DNA of 35,279 nucleotides from Glycomyces sp. NRRL B-16210 (GTDB lineage: Bacteria > Actinomycetota > Actinomycetes > Mycobacteriales > Micromonosporaceae), in assembly GCF_000719515.1 (NCBI RefSeq), contig NZ_JOGR01000018.1, forward strand, positions 1 to 35,279, in the 5' to 3' direction. The notes under the pieces are model-generated. The model was given only the letters and a program-made list of their open reading frames with translations. It was not told where the DNA came from and did no database searches. Shown one piece after another: positions 8,356-15,377 of the stretch; position 1 is the first letter of the stretch; each line of letters opens with the position of its first letter. A program made the position numbers and the translations under genes.

Positions 8356-8673
8356 TCAGGCCCCCTTACCGGACAGGTTCGAGGCCGACGTCTCGTCCGT
8401 CTCGACGGCGCGCTCGGCGACGCCGTCGACCGTGGCGATGATCCCCGCCAGGTCGGCCCGCAGGTCCTGGAGGTTGGACCAGGTCTGGCGGTGGAATTCC
8501 CGATAGGCCTCGCGGGCGGTCGCGGCGCCGTCGAGCAGCCCGAACCCGGGCTCGACGCCGAGCTCGTTGCCGTGCCGCAGCAGATTGATCAGCGACTCGA
8601 GGTAGTCCAGGCGGTCCTGCGCGATCTCGCGGAACTCGGCGAGGGCTTCGGGGTCTATGGCGCGATCCGACAC
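8356..8673 (-). CDS. small helical protein, putative ESX-type partner
   Basis: 105 aa from the GTG at 8673, chosen because GGAG lies 9 bases upstream; an upstream in-frame ATG at 8721 lacks such a site. The sequence is nearly all helix, with leucine-rich heptads (EFREIAQDRLDYLESLINLL and TWSNLQDLRADLAGIIATV) around a Gly-rich turn (GVEPGFGLLDG), the helix-turn-helix hairpin shape of EsxB/EspC-like proteins, although no strict WxG is present. It has no signal peptide. It precedes the large WxG protein by 5 bases and is probably its secretion partner. Function is inferred from architecture and neighbourhood only. Confidence 0.7.
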   Translation of the reverse strand: MSDRAIDPEALAEFREIAQDRLDYLESLINLLRHGNELGVEPGFGLLDGAATAREAYREFHRQTWSNLQDLRADLAGIIATVDGVAERAVETDETSASNLSGKGA

Positions 8674-8914
8674 GGGGTCACACTCCAAAGGGGCGAGCGG
8701 ATGGGTCCAAAGCGAGGTCAATTCTATCGACCGAGCGCCACACCCTGGGTACAGAGAGTTGCGGCATATGTCGCCTTAGGACAGGTCTCTGCGGATCTTT
8801 ACCGAAGTGCGGCTCCACATTCGAGCACCAGTGCGCAGACCAGGCACGGTTCCGCGCATTCCCTTGAGACCAGGGGAAACACCAGCACCAGCGTCACCAT
8901 TGGACGCAAAAGGA

Positions 8915-8939
8915 AATGGGCCCGCATAGCGGGCCCATT
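8915..8939 (-). terminator. glnR terminator
   Basis: Perfect 11-bp stem AATGGGCCCGC / GCGGGCCCATT with a 3-base loop. Read on the minus strand it is followed by TTTCCTTTT, a good U-tract, 31 bases past the glnR stop. Confidence 0.85.
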
Positions 8940-8969
8940 GTCGATGCATCCGGCGGAAGGAACGTCCGG

Positions 8970-9692
8970 TCAGGCGTCCACGCGCTCGGGGAGCGGCTCG
9001 GACTCCCGGAGGTTCTCCGGCGGCGGCGCGACGAACTTGTAGCCGACCTGGCGGACGGTGCCGATCATCGACTCGTACTCGCTGCCGAGCTTCGCCCGCA
9101 GGCGCCGCACGTGGACGTCCACGGTGCGCGTGCCCCCGAAGTAGTCGTAGCCCCACACCTCGCGCAGCAGCTGCTCGCGGGTGAAGACGCGGCCCGGGTG
9201 CTGGGCCAGGAACCGCAGCAGCTCGAACTCCTTGTACGTCAGGTCCAGCGGCGTGCCCTTGAGCTTCGCGGCGTAGGTGTCGGGGTCGACGGTGAGGTCG
9301 CCGGCGCGGATCACGGCCGGGCCCGCGGCCGTGGCCGCGTTCGGCTTGCCCGTGGCCAGGCGCAGGCGCGCCTCGACCTCGGCCGGGCCCGAGGCCGCCA
9401 GCAGGAAGTCGTCGACCCCCCAGTCGGCCTGGAGCGCGGCGAGGCCCGCTTCGGTGACGATGGCGTAGAGGGGCACGGTGAGTCCGGTGGCCTGGAGGAC
9501 CCGGCAGGTCGCCCGCGCGTCGGCGAGGTCCGACCTCGCGTCGACCATGACCGCGTCGGGGCTGGGGCCGCTGAGCAGGGCCCGCACGTCCCGACCGGCG
9601 TAGCGCGCGCGGTGGGGCAGGAGCTCCAGCGAGGGCAGGATCGACTCAGGAGACTCCGGAACGGGATTGGAAGTGAGGATCAGGATTTCCAC
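8970..9692 (-). CDS. glnR: GlnR-type OmpR-family nitrogen response regulator
   Basis: 240 aa. The GTG at 9692 has AGGA 6 bases upstream; the longer frame to 9821 has no homologous look. Residues about 1-120 are an atypical receiver domain (AVMVDARSDLADAR, ATGLTVPLYAIVTEAGLAAL). Residues about 135-230 are an OmpR/PhoB winged helix with KEFELLRFLAQHPGRVFTRE, EVWGYDYFGGTRTVDVHVRR and IGTVRQVGYKF, practically the GlnR signature. GlnR is the global activator/repressor of nitrogen assimilation (glutamine synthetase, ammonium and nitrate genes) in actinobacteria and works without a cognate kinase. The neighbourhood of a membrane protein, DUF2993, cysA and sseC is the one I recall around glnR in related genomes. 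It is transcribed alone, with its own terminator. Confidence 0.95.
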   Translation of the reverse strand: MEILILTSNPVPESPESILPSLELLPHRARYAGRDVRALLSGPSPDAVMVDARSDLADARATCRVLQATGLTVPLYAIVTEAGLAALQADWGVDDFLLAASGPAEVEARLRLATGKPNAATAAGPAVIRAGDLTVDPDTYAAKLKGTPLDLTYKEFELLRFLAQHPGRVFTREQLLREVWGYDYFGGTRTVDVHVRRLRAKLGSEYESMIGTVRQVGYKFVAPPPENLRESEPLPERVDA

Positions 9693-10056
9693 AGAATTCC
9701 TCCGCTGGTAGGTGAGCACGCGACTATCGCTCTTCCCGGCTACGGCGACGGGCGGGCTTACTTGCGGTAGGTGGAGTCCTGGATAAGTGTAAACGGCCAC
9801 CATTGAAAAGACCAGCGTCACCGCGGCGAAACCTCACTATGCGGGATCGGCTCCTGCAAGGCCCGCGACAAGCGCCGTTCATCTCCCGGACACGCCGCGA
9901 ACACGATTCCCGTGACGTTGGAGCCCTTCGCGATCCGCGCCCCGACCGGGACCGGGGCTCGCTCGCGCCACCCGAACGGGGCGTTCGGGCCGACACTTCG
10001 CACTGCGGCCCTTCGAAGGTGAACGAGGCACAAGGCGCTTGCCGTAGGCTGTGCTC
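9693..10056. other. divergent intergenic region of glnR and the membrane protein gene
   Basis: No gene seen. On the minus strand a TACACT box near 9786-9791 could be the glnR -10, but no convincing -35 accompanies it. I did not find a complete GlnR box (two GTnAC/GAAAC pairs), so autoregulation is not supported from reading alone. The other end holds the leaderless -10 box of the plus-strand gene. Confidence 0.4.
10045..10050 (+). promoter_or_regulatory. -10 box for a leaderless transcript
   Basis: TAGGCT ends 6 bases before the GTG at 10057, so transcription would begin at or next to the start codon. There is no Shine-Dalgarno sequence here and no clear -35. Confidence 0.5.
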
Positions 10057-11148
10057 GTGTCGTACAGCCGACCCGACGAGACCTGGGGCTATGAACCGCC
10101 CGAGGCGGCCGAGCCTCCCGAGGGCCCCGCCTGGGGCGGGGCCTACGCCGATCCCGATCCGAGCAGGTCCGAACCCGAAGAGCCGGGCCCGGCGAAGGCC
10201 GGTCCGGCCGAGAGCGGCCTGCGCCGGTTCCTCCCCGGGCGCCTCGGCAAGCGGACCGGCGGCCCCTCTCCGGCGCGCGCCGCGACCGGCGCGTACCCCG
10301 CCGCCGACGAGGCGGTGGACCACACCCTGCCGCCCCCGACCCCGCCGCTGCTGCACCGCCTCCCCGCGCTCGCGGTCACCGTGGTCATCACCGCGGGCCT
10401 GATCCTGGGCACCCAGATGGAACGCCCCGTCTACGCCGCGGGGATCGCGGTCCTCCAGATCGCCATGGTCGTGCTCGTGACCTGGGTGCGCAAGCTCGAA
10501 GGCGCGTGGGTCGCCGTCGCCGTCGCCTCGGGCCTGGCGATCGCCGCCGACTGGGCCGCCGTCGCCTGGACGCCGGTGTCGCTCATGCCGATCACGGTGC
10601 TGCTGGCCCTGGCGTTCGCCGCAGCGGTGATCGGCCAGCTCGTCCGCAAGGACCACGCGGGCGTGACCGAGAGCCTCGGCTTCACCATGCTCCTGTGCGT
10701 CGCGGTGTGCGGCTACACCTGCTATATCGCGCTGTCGCGCCTGGGTTCGGCCCCGCCGGCCATGTACTCGGCCGTCGTCGCGGCCGGCACCGCGATCCTC
10801 GCCGCCCGCGCGGTCGACCTCGTGATGCCCGACCCCCGCATCAACCGGCAGGTGACGCGCGGCGCCTTCGGCATCGTGATCGGCACCATGTGCGGCACCG
10901 CCTCGGCGGCCTACGCCGGACTCGTCATCGAGGGCCCCGAACCCTCCCACGCGGCCATCGGCGGACTGCTCGTCGCGCTCATCGCCGTCCTCGCCGACCT
11001 GGCATGCGGCTACTTCTCGGCGGCGCGGCGCATCGACGGCGCCTCGACCGCGCCGGCCCCGATCGTGAGCGCGGCCGGCCCGCTGCTCGCCTTCGCCGTG
11101 ACGGGGCCCGTCGTGTACCTCTTGTGCGCCTACTACATGATCGACTGA
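10057..11148 (+). CDS. multi-pass membrane protein next to glnR, function unknown
   Basis: 363 aa from the GTG at 10057, picked because a TAGGCT -10 box sits 6 bases upstream (leaderless). Residues 1-105 are a soluble Pro/Glu/Ala-rich disordered segment. From about residue 108 there are roughly eight to nine hydrophobic segments (for example LAVTVVITAGLILG, AAGIAVLQIAMVVLVTW, PITVLLALAFAAAVIGQ, LLAFAVTGPVVYLLCAYY). The multi-span layout with interspersed Arg/Asp loops is loosely like phosphatidate cytidylyltransferases, but I see no CDP-alcohol signature, so I do not claim this. It is followed after 65 bases by the DUF2993 gene, with which it may be co-transcribed. The position between glnR and lmeA-like genes appears conserved from memory. 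Confidence 0.75.
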   Translation: MSYSRPDETWGYEPPEAAEPPEGPAWGGAYADPDPSRSEPEEPGPAKAGPAESGLRRFLPGRLGKRTGGPSPARAATGAYPAADEAVDHTLPPPTPPLLHRLPALAVTVVITAGLILGTQMERPVYAAGIAVLQIAMVVLVTWVRKLEGAWVAVAVASGLAIAADWAAVAWTPVSLMPITVLLALAFAAAVIGQLVRKDHAGVTESLGFTMLLCVAVCGYTCYIALSRLGSAPPAMYSAVVAAGTAILAARAVDLVMPDPRINRQVTRGAFGIVIGTMCGTASAAYAGLVIEGPEPSHAAIGGLLVALIAVLADLACGYFSAARRIDGASTAPAPIVSAAGPLLAFAVTGPVVYLLCAYYMID

Positions 11149-11213
11149 CACACCCCGTCCGACGATCCCCCCGGCGCCGCTCGCGAGCCGTGAACGCAAC
11201 TTGGAGTCCCCTG

Positions 11214-11936
11214 GTGAAGATCCTCCGCCGCCTCCTCATCACCCTGGTCGTCATCGCCGCCCTCCTCGCCCTGGGCGACCGGGTCGCGAACGCCGTCGCC
11301 GAGCGGCGCATCGCCACGGAGGTCGCGGGCACCGCCGCCGACCACGGCGCCTACTCCGACCAGCGCCCGGAGGTCACCATCCACGGCTGGCCGTTCCTCA
11401 CCCAGGCGTGGTCGGGCGAGTTCGGGCAGATCGACATCACCCTCAAGGACGTGGGCGCGAACGGCCTGGTCTTCCCGAACCTGGAGATGGTCGCGCACGA
11501 CGTCGAGGCCGACTGGCGCGAGCTCTCCGGCGGCGGCTCGGTCGTCGCGGGCACCCTCGAGGTGAGCGGGACGGTCTCCATCGAGTCGGTCGAGGCCCTG
11601 CTGGCCGAGCAGACCGGCTACGACCTGGACATCGACGAGGACGGCAACGCCTCGCTGCGCGCCACCAAGGAGATCATGGGCATGTCCGTGGAGGTCGAGG
11701 CGACCGGGAAGATCGTCATCGGCGAGGGCGAGCTGCGCTTCACGCCCGACGCGGTCGAGGCGCTCACCGAGGGCCTGCCCGCCGGCGTCCAGCCCCTCGT
11801 CGAGGACTTCGCCTCCGAACTGGGCTCGCGGATCGCGCTGCCCGAACTGCCCTACGGCATCCAGTTGATCGACGTCGCGTTCGACGGGAGCGGCGTGACC
11901 GTCTCGGGCTCGGCCGAGGACGTCGTCCTGACCTGA
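11214..11936 (+). CDS. DUF2993 (LmeA-family) envelope protein
   Basis: 240 aa from the GTG at 11214, with TTGGAG 7 bases upstream. An N-terminal hydrophobic segment (about residues 5-22: LLITLVVIAALLALGDRV) acts as a signal anchor. The remainder is the DUF2993 domain: IHGWPFLTQAWSGEFGQIDI near the start, internal repeats of beta strands, and a C-terminal LPYGIQLIDVAFDGSGVTVSG. The mycobacterial member LmeA is a periplasmic lipid-binding protein needed for mannan chain elongation of lipomannan; a similar lipid-binding or lipoglycan role outside the membrane is likely but not shown here. The gene sits between the membrane protein and the leader peptide of cysA. Confidence 0.88.
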   Translation: MKILRRLLITLVVIAALLALGDRVANAVAERRIATEVAGTAADHGAYSDQRPEVTIHGWPFLTQAWSGEFGQIDITLKDVGANGLVFPNLEMVAHDVEADWRELSGGGSVVAGTLEVSGTVSIESVEALLAEQTGYDLDIDEDGNASLRATKEIMGMSVEVEATGKIVIGEGELRFTPDAVEALTEGLPAGVQPLVEDFASELGSRIALPELPYGIQLIDVAFDGSGVTVSGSAEDVVLT

Positions 11937-12005
11937 CGGTCACCCTGCGTCCCCGCGGGAGTCCGCATCGCGAGAACGAGTGTGGATTCGCGCGGGGAAG
12001 TCTGC

Positions 12006-12011
12006 TAGCGT
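12006..12011 (+). promoter_or_regulatory. -10 box of the leaderless leader-peptide transcript
   Basis: TAGCGT lies exactly 7 bases before the ATG at 12019, the classic spacing for leaderless actinobacterial mRNA. TGGATT at 11983-11988 with a 17-base spacer is a weak -35 candidate. Confidence 0.65.
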
Positions 12012-12018
12012 TCACGCC

Positions 12019-12096
12019 ATGCGCAAGCCGATGCTCACCAAGCGGCGCGCGATCGATTACTGCATGATCGCGGCCACGCTCTGTCGAATGCCGTAG
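12019..12096 (+). CDS. 25-aa Cys-containing leader peptide upstream of cysA
   Basis: A 25-codon frame with two cysteines, one in RAIDYCMIA and one in TLCRMP near the C-terminus. The ATG is 7 bases after a TAGCGT box, so the mRNA would be leaderless, and a strong hairpin begins at the stop codon. The shape of a basic start, an R-R-x-I-D segment and a Cys close to the end resembles short leader peptides found upstream of sulfur-assimilation genes in streptomycetes and relatives. Cysteine-responsive attenuation by short leaderless Cys-containing frames is established in mycobacteria. I infer that ribosome stalling at the Cys codons when cysteine is scarce alters folding of the following RNA and raises cysA expression. 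The alternative is a chance small frame. Confidence 0.7.
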   Translation: MRKPMLTKRRAIDYCMIAATLCRMP

Positions 12097-12134
12097 GCGA
12101 CTCGCCTGGCCCAACGAGGCCGGAGGCAGTCGCC
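12096..12134 (+). promoter_or_regulatory. hairpin after the leader peptide, candidate attenuator
   Basis: GGCGACT (12096-12102) pairs with AGTCGCC (12128-12134); inside it CCT/AGG and GGCC/GGCC also pair around a CAACGA loop. It overlaps the leader-peptide stop, so a ribosome stalled on the last Cys codon would interfere with it. No U-tract follows, so it could be a Rho-linked or sequestering structure rather than an intrinsic terminator. Confidence 0.55.
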
Positions 12135-12403
12135 GCACAGCGGCCCAGCGTGCGCGCAACACAGAGCAAGGCTTGCGACCCGTCTCCCCGGACACCGCCT
12201 TCACCGCGGTACGGGTGCGAGGTCACATCGGCTTGAATCCGGACACGGCGAATCCCGCGGAGAGCGGATCGGTCGGTCCTGGACGTCCACTGGACGGTCC
12301 CTGCTCATCGATGCACCGCACCCCCGCGCACACCGGGCACGCTCTCGAACTCGAATTCGGAACCGAACCAAGTCATTCCATTTACGTTCAGGAGAGTACA
12401 GCC
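12135..12403 (+). other. remaining 5' leader of cysA
   Basis: A roughly 270-base non-coding leader between the hairpin and the cysA start. It contains the perfect palindrome TGGACGTCCA (12280-12289) next to a second TGGACG copy. An in-frame extension of cysA runs back to 12173, but its composition (more A/T, no family similarity) says non-coding. AGGAG at 12390-12394 serves cysA. Confidence 0.5.
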
Positions 12404-13255
12404 ATGGCCCGTGAAGACGTGCTGGTCACCGCCGAGTGGGCGGAAGAGAACCTCGACACCCCCGGCGTCGTGTTCGTCGAAGTCGACGAGGACACGTCCG
12501 CCTACGACAGCGGACACATCAAGGGCGCGGTGAAGATCGACTGGAAGGACGACCTCCAGGACGCGATCCGCCGCGACTTCGTCAACCAGGAGCAGTTCTC
12601 GCAGCTCCTGTCCGAGCGCGGGATCGCCAACGACGACACCGTCGTCCTCTACGGCGGCAACAACAACTGGTTCGCGGCCTACGCGTACTGGTACTTCAAG
12701 CTGTACGGCCACGACAACGTCAAGCTCCTCGACGGCGGCCGCAAGAAGTGGGAGCTCGACGCCCGCGAGGTCGTCACCGAGGTGCCCGAACGCGCCAAGA
12801 CCGAGTACGTGGCGAAGCCGCTGAACTGGGACCTGCGCGCCACCCGCGACGAGGCCGAGGCCGCCATCGGCGTCAAGAACCTCATCGACGTGCGCTCCCC
12901 CGACGAGTACGCCGGCCGCCTGCTGGCCCCGGCCCACCTGCCGCAGGAGCAGTCCCAGCGCGGCGGCCACATCCCGACCGCGCTGAGCGTGCCGTGGAGC
13001 AAGGCGGCCAACGAGGACGGCACCTTCAAGTCCGACGCGGAACTGCGCGAGCTGTACGTGGAGGAGGCCGGCCTGGACGAGGCCAAGCCGACGATCGCCT
13101 ACTGCCGCATCGGTGAGCGCTCCAGCCACTCGTGGTTCGCGCTCCGCGAGCTCCTCGGCTACGAGGACGTCAAGAACTACGACGGGTCCTGGACCGAGTA
13201 CGGCTCGCTGGTGGGCGTGCCGATCGCGCTCGGCGACGAGCCCGGCACCAAGTAA
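12404..13255 (+). CDS. cysA: thiosulfate sulfurtransferase (tandem rhodanese)
   Basis: 283 aa. The ATG at 12404 follows AGGAG with proper spacing. Two rhodanese domains: an inactive N-terminal one (about 1-130, with VLVTAEWAEENL and the CH2A-like AYDSGHIKGA) and a catalytic one (about 145-275) with Cys234 in the loop YCRIGERSSHSWF. This loop and the length match the actinobacterial CysA/SseA thiosulfate sulfurtransferases, which move sulfane sulfur from thiosulfate to a thiophilic acceptor in the cytoplasm. It is the probable target of the leader peptide and hairpin upstream. It is followed by 33-bp tandem repeats and then sseC, its usual neighbour, with 197 bases between them, unusually far for this pair. 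Confidence 0.95.
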   Translation: MAREDVLVTAEWAEENLDTPGVVFVEVDEDTSAYDSGHIKGAVKIDWKDDLQDAIRRDFVNQEQFSQLLSERGIANDDTVVLYGGNNNWFAAYAYWYFKLYGHDNVKLLDGGRKKWELDAREVVTEVPERAKTEYVAKPLNWDLRATRDEAEAAIGVKNLIDVRSPDEYAGRLLAPAHLPQEQSQRGGHIPTALSVPWSKAANEDGTFKSDAELRELYVEEAGLDEAKPTIAYCRIGERSSHSWFALRELLGYEDVKNYDGSWTEYGSLVGVPIALGDEPGTK

Positions 13256-13268
13256 CACCGGCGACGGT

Positions 13269-13433
13269 AGCCACGGCGAAGCCTGCGAGCCGCAAGCGAG
13301 CAGCCACGGCGACGCTTAGAAGCCGTAGATAAGCGGCCTCGGCGACGCTTGCGAGCCGTAAATAAGCGGCCTCGGCGACGCTTGCGAGCCGTAAATAAGC
13401 GGCCTCGGCGACGCTTGCGAGCCGTAAATAAGC
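13269..13433 (+). repeat. five tandem copies of a 33-bp repeat between cysA and sseC
   Basis: Units begin at 13269, 13302, 13335, 13368 and 13401. The last three are identical (GGCCTCGGCGACGCTTGCGA then GCCGTAAATAAGC); the first two are diverged copies. Each unit can fold as CGG-CTCG/CGAG-CCG. The array ends 19 bases before the sseC ATG and just ahead of its AAGGAAAGG ribosome binding site. It lacks the spacers of a CRISPR array. Confidence 0.95.
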
Positions 13434-13452
13434 AAGGAAAGGTACAACAACC

Positions 13453-13764
13453 ATGTCTGACAGCTGCGCTGCACCCGATCAGGACACGGCCCTGCCGGCC
13501 TCGGTCGATCTTGAGAAGGAGACCGTGCTGTCGGGCACGGTTGTCAACGACGAGGGCGAACTGGTGCAGGGGGCGTACGTGCGCCTCCTGGACGGCACCG
13601 GAGAGTTCACCGCCGAGGTGGTGACCGGCGAGGGCGGGCAGTTCCGCTTCTTCGCCGCGCCCGGCAGGTGGACGCTGCGCGCGCTCTCGCGCTATGGCGA
13701 CGCCACCGGCGAGGTCGAGGCCGCCCGCGGCCTCAACGAGACCAAGCTCGCCGTCAGCCGCTAG
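13453..13764 (+). CDS. sseC: DUF1416 protein, SseC family
   Basis: 103 aa, ATG preceded by AAGGAAAGG about 12 bases upstream. An N-terminal Cys (MSDSCAAPDQD) is followed by a carboxypeptidase-regulatory-like beta-sandwich (LSGTVVNDEGELVQGAYVRL, then GQFRFFAAPGRWTLRALS), the DUF1416/SseC fold. SseC proteins are encoded beside CysA-type sulfurtransferases in actinobacteria and are thought to act in sulfur metabolism; their biochemical role is unknown. The 33-bp repeats directly before its ribosome binding site may influence its expression relative to cysA. A strong terminator follows. Confidence 0.92.
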   Translation: MSDSCAAPDQDTALPASVDLEKETVLSGTVVNDEGELVQGAYVRLLDGTGEFTAEVVTGEGGQFRFFAAPGRWTLRALSRYGDATGEVEAARGLNETKLAVSR

Positions 13765-13823
13765 CGCGGTGTCGGTGAACCCCTAGACCGACCGGGGCCG
13801 ATTCAGCTCGTTTCCCAGTCTGG

Positions 13824-13856
13824 AGGGCGGGACCGCGAAAGCGGTCCCGCCCTTTG
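13824..13856. terminator. terminator between convergent sseC and ahpD-like genes
   Basis: Perfect 13-bp stem AGGGCGGGACCGC / GCGGTCCCGCCCT with a GAAA tetraloop, then TTTG. It ends the sulfur unit and lies just past the stop of the convergent AhpD-like gene. Confidence 0.9.
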
Positions 13857-13868
13857 CCTTGCCCTCGG

Positions 13869-14366
13869 CTAGGCGTCGTTCTTGCGGCGGGCGGTCTTGG
13901 TGACCGGGTCGTAGAAGCCGGCCGGGTTGCGCAGGATCACGTTCACGCGGTTCCAGGCGTTGATCTGGGCGCACATCGCCACCAGCGCGGCGATCTGCTC
14001 GTCGTCGTAGTGCTTGCGCACCGCCTCCCAGGTCTCCTCGCTCACCCCGTGCGGGTTGTCGGCGAGGCGCGCCGACTCCTCGGCCAGCGCGAGCGCGGCC
14101 CGTTCGGCCTCGGTGAAGGCGGGGGCCTCGCGCCAGACGGTCACGAGGTTGAGCCGCTCGCGGTCCTCGCCGGCGTGCACGGCGTCCTTGTAGTGCATGT
14201 CGGTGCAGTAGCCGCAGCCGTTGACCTGGCTGGCGCGCAGTTTGAGCAGTTCCATCGTGGTGGACGGGACGGGCGAGGAGCTGTGGAAGAGCTTCTCGAT
14301 GGCGAGCATGGCCTGGTAGTGGGCCTTGCCGAATTCGGTCTCGGCGTAGGTGAGTCGCGGTTCCAT
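13869..14366 (-). CDS. AhpD-like / carboxymuconolactone decarboxylase-family protein (ECF41 partner)
   Basis: 165 aa. The AhpD-type active-site motif is intact: CGYCTDMHYKDA near residues 51-62 (Cys-x-x-Cys with the downstream His). The helical bundle fits the CMD/AhpD fold (LLKLRASQVNGC, ERAALALAEESARL, QIAALVAMCAQINAWNR). Such proteins are alkylhydroperoxidase-like reductants in the cytoplasm. It begins 15 bases after the stop of the sigma-factor gene and is presumably co-transcribed with it. ECF41 sigma factors are characteristically encoded next to a carboxymuconolactone decarboxylase, oxidoreductase or epimerase (COE) gene, and this is the COE member here. A thiol-redox or peroxide-related role is likely. 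Confidence 0.92.
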   Translation of the reverse strand: MEPRLTYAETEFGKAHYQAMLAIEKLFHSSSPVPSTTMELLKLRASQVNGCGYCTDMHYKDAVHAGEDRERLNLVTVWREAPAFTEAERAALALAEESARLADNPHGVSEETWEAVRKHYDDEQIAALVAMCAQINAWNRVNVILRNPAGFYDPVTKTARRKNDA

Positions 14367-14381
14367 GGTGTTTCCTTCCTG

Positions 14382-15275
14382 TCAGTGCCCGCGGGTGGTG
14401 CGCAGGCCGTGGAACTTCTCGGGGTTGCGGATCATGTCGACGGTGCGGATGCGTCCGTCGCGGATGCCGAGGGCGGTGACGCTGGAGACCTCGCCGCCGA
14501 CGAGCATGAGGACGGCGAGGCCGCCGTTGACGTGGGTGATCCGTTTGACCTGGTCGGGGTATTTGGCGTTGACGCCGATGAGGAAGCGGGCGATCTTGTC
14601 GGCGCCGTGGACGGGTTTGCGGGCGGCGCTGACGAGTCCGCCGCCGTCGGAGGTGAGGACGGCGTCGGGGTCGAGGAGGGCGAGGAGGCCTTCGAGGTCG
14701 CCTTCTCGGCTGGCGCGGGCGAAGGCCTCGACGGTGTGGCGGTGCCGTTCGGGGTCAACGTCGAAGCGGGGTCTGCGGGTCTCGATGTGGTCGCGGGCGC
14801 GGCTGGCGAGTTTGCGGCAGGCGGCGGGGGTGCGGCCGAGGGCGGCGGCGACCTGGTCGAAGGTGTGGCCGAAGACGTCGTGGAGGACGAAGGCGGTGCG
14901 TTCGGCGGGGCTGAGGGTCTCGAGGACGACGAGCATGGCCCAGGAGAGGGAGTCGGCGAGGCTGAGGGTGTCGGCGGGGTCGGGGGCGGTCTCGACCGGT
15001 TCGGGGAGCCAGGGGCCGATGTAGGTCTCGCGGCGGTGGCGGGCGGAGCGGAGGACGTCGAGGGCGAGGCGGGCGGTGGTGGTGACGAGCCAGCCGGTGA
15101 GGTCCTCAATCTCGGCGAGGTCGCTTCGCTGGAGTCGCAGCCAGGCGTCTTGGACGGCGTCTTCGGCTTCGGCGACGGTGCCGAGGAGTCCGTAGGCGAC
15201 GCCGACGAGGCGGGGTCGCAGGGCTTCGAATTGGGCGGCGGCCTCCTCGGCGGTGGTCGCTTCCGGTTCGTTCAT
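14382..15275 (-). CDS. ECF41 / SigJ-type sigma factor with SnoaL-like C-terminal extension
   Basis: 297 aa. Sigma region 2 spans about 15-85 (VAYGLLGTVAEAEDAVQDAWLR) and region 4 about 105-165 (LSPAERTAFVLHDVFGHTFDQVAAALG). The ECF41 hallmarks are all present: WLPEP at 89-93 in the linker, DGGG in the extension and NPEK near the C-terminus. The about 110-residue SnoaL-like C-terminal domain is known in this group to modulate activity in cis, replacing an anti-sigma factor. The start at 15275 is preferred over the ATG at 15293, because the latter would put the promoter -10 element inside the coding sequence. It is co-transcribed with the AhpD-like gene. Confidence 0.93.
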   Translation of the reverse strand: MNEPEATTAEEAAAQFEALRPRLVGVAYGLLGTVAEAEDAVQDAWLRLQRSDLAEIEDLTGWLVTTTARLALDVLRSARHRRETYIGPWLPEPVETAPDPADTLSLADSLSWAMLVVLETLSPAERTAFVLHDVFGHTFDQVAAALGRTPAACRKLASRARDHIETRRPRFDVDPERHRHTVEAFARASREGDLEGLLALLDPDAVLTSDGGGLVSAARKPVHGADKIARFLIGVNAKYPDQVKRITHVNGGLAVLMLVGGEVSSVTALGIRDGRIRTVDMIRNPEKFHGLRTTRGH

Positions 15276-15283
15276 GCCTGGTG

Positions 15284-15310
15284 GACGGGACATGGTTCAA
15301 GAGTGTGACA
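15284..15310 (-). promoter_or_regulatory. ECF41-type autoregulated promoter
   Basis: On the minus strand TGTCACA (15304-15310), a 16-base spacer and CGTC (15284-15287) match exactly the ECF41 target promoter known from the literature. CGTC lies 8 bases before the ATG at 15275, implying a leaderless or near-leaderless sigma-ahpD mRNA and positive autoregulation. Confidence 0.85.
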
Positions 15311-15377
15311 TCCGGTGGCCGGTTGTGACGGGTATCGCGGCCGAGGGGGCGGGTCGGGGTAGGGCAGACTGTCAGGC

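Noticed and set aside
9693..10056. GlnR autoregulatory box
   Set aside because: Only isolated GAAAC/GTAAA pieces were seen, without the required spacing of paired half-sites.
12173..12403. N-terminal extension of cysA
   Set aside because: The family starts at 12404 with a good AGGAG; the extension does not look like protein and lies in the probable regulatory leader.
13269..13433. 33-bp repeats as a CRISPR array
   Set aside because: The units are directly abutting with no unique spacers, and there are no cas genes.
13170..13454. Minus-strand protein with an 11-residue repeat (AYLRLASVAEA)
   Set aside because: It is only the in-frame translation of the 33-bp intergenic array and extends into cysA antisense.
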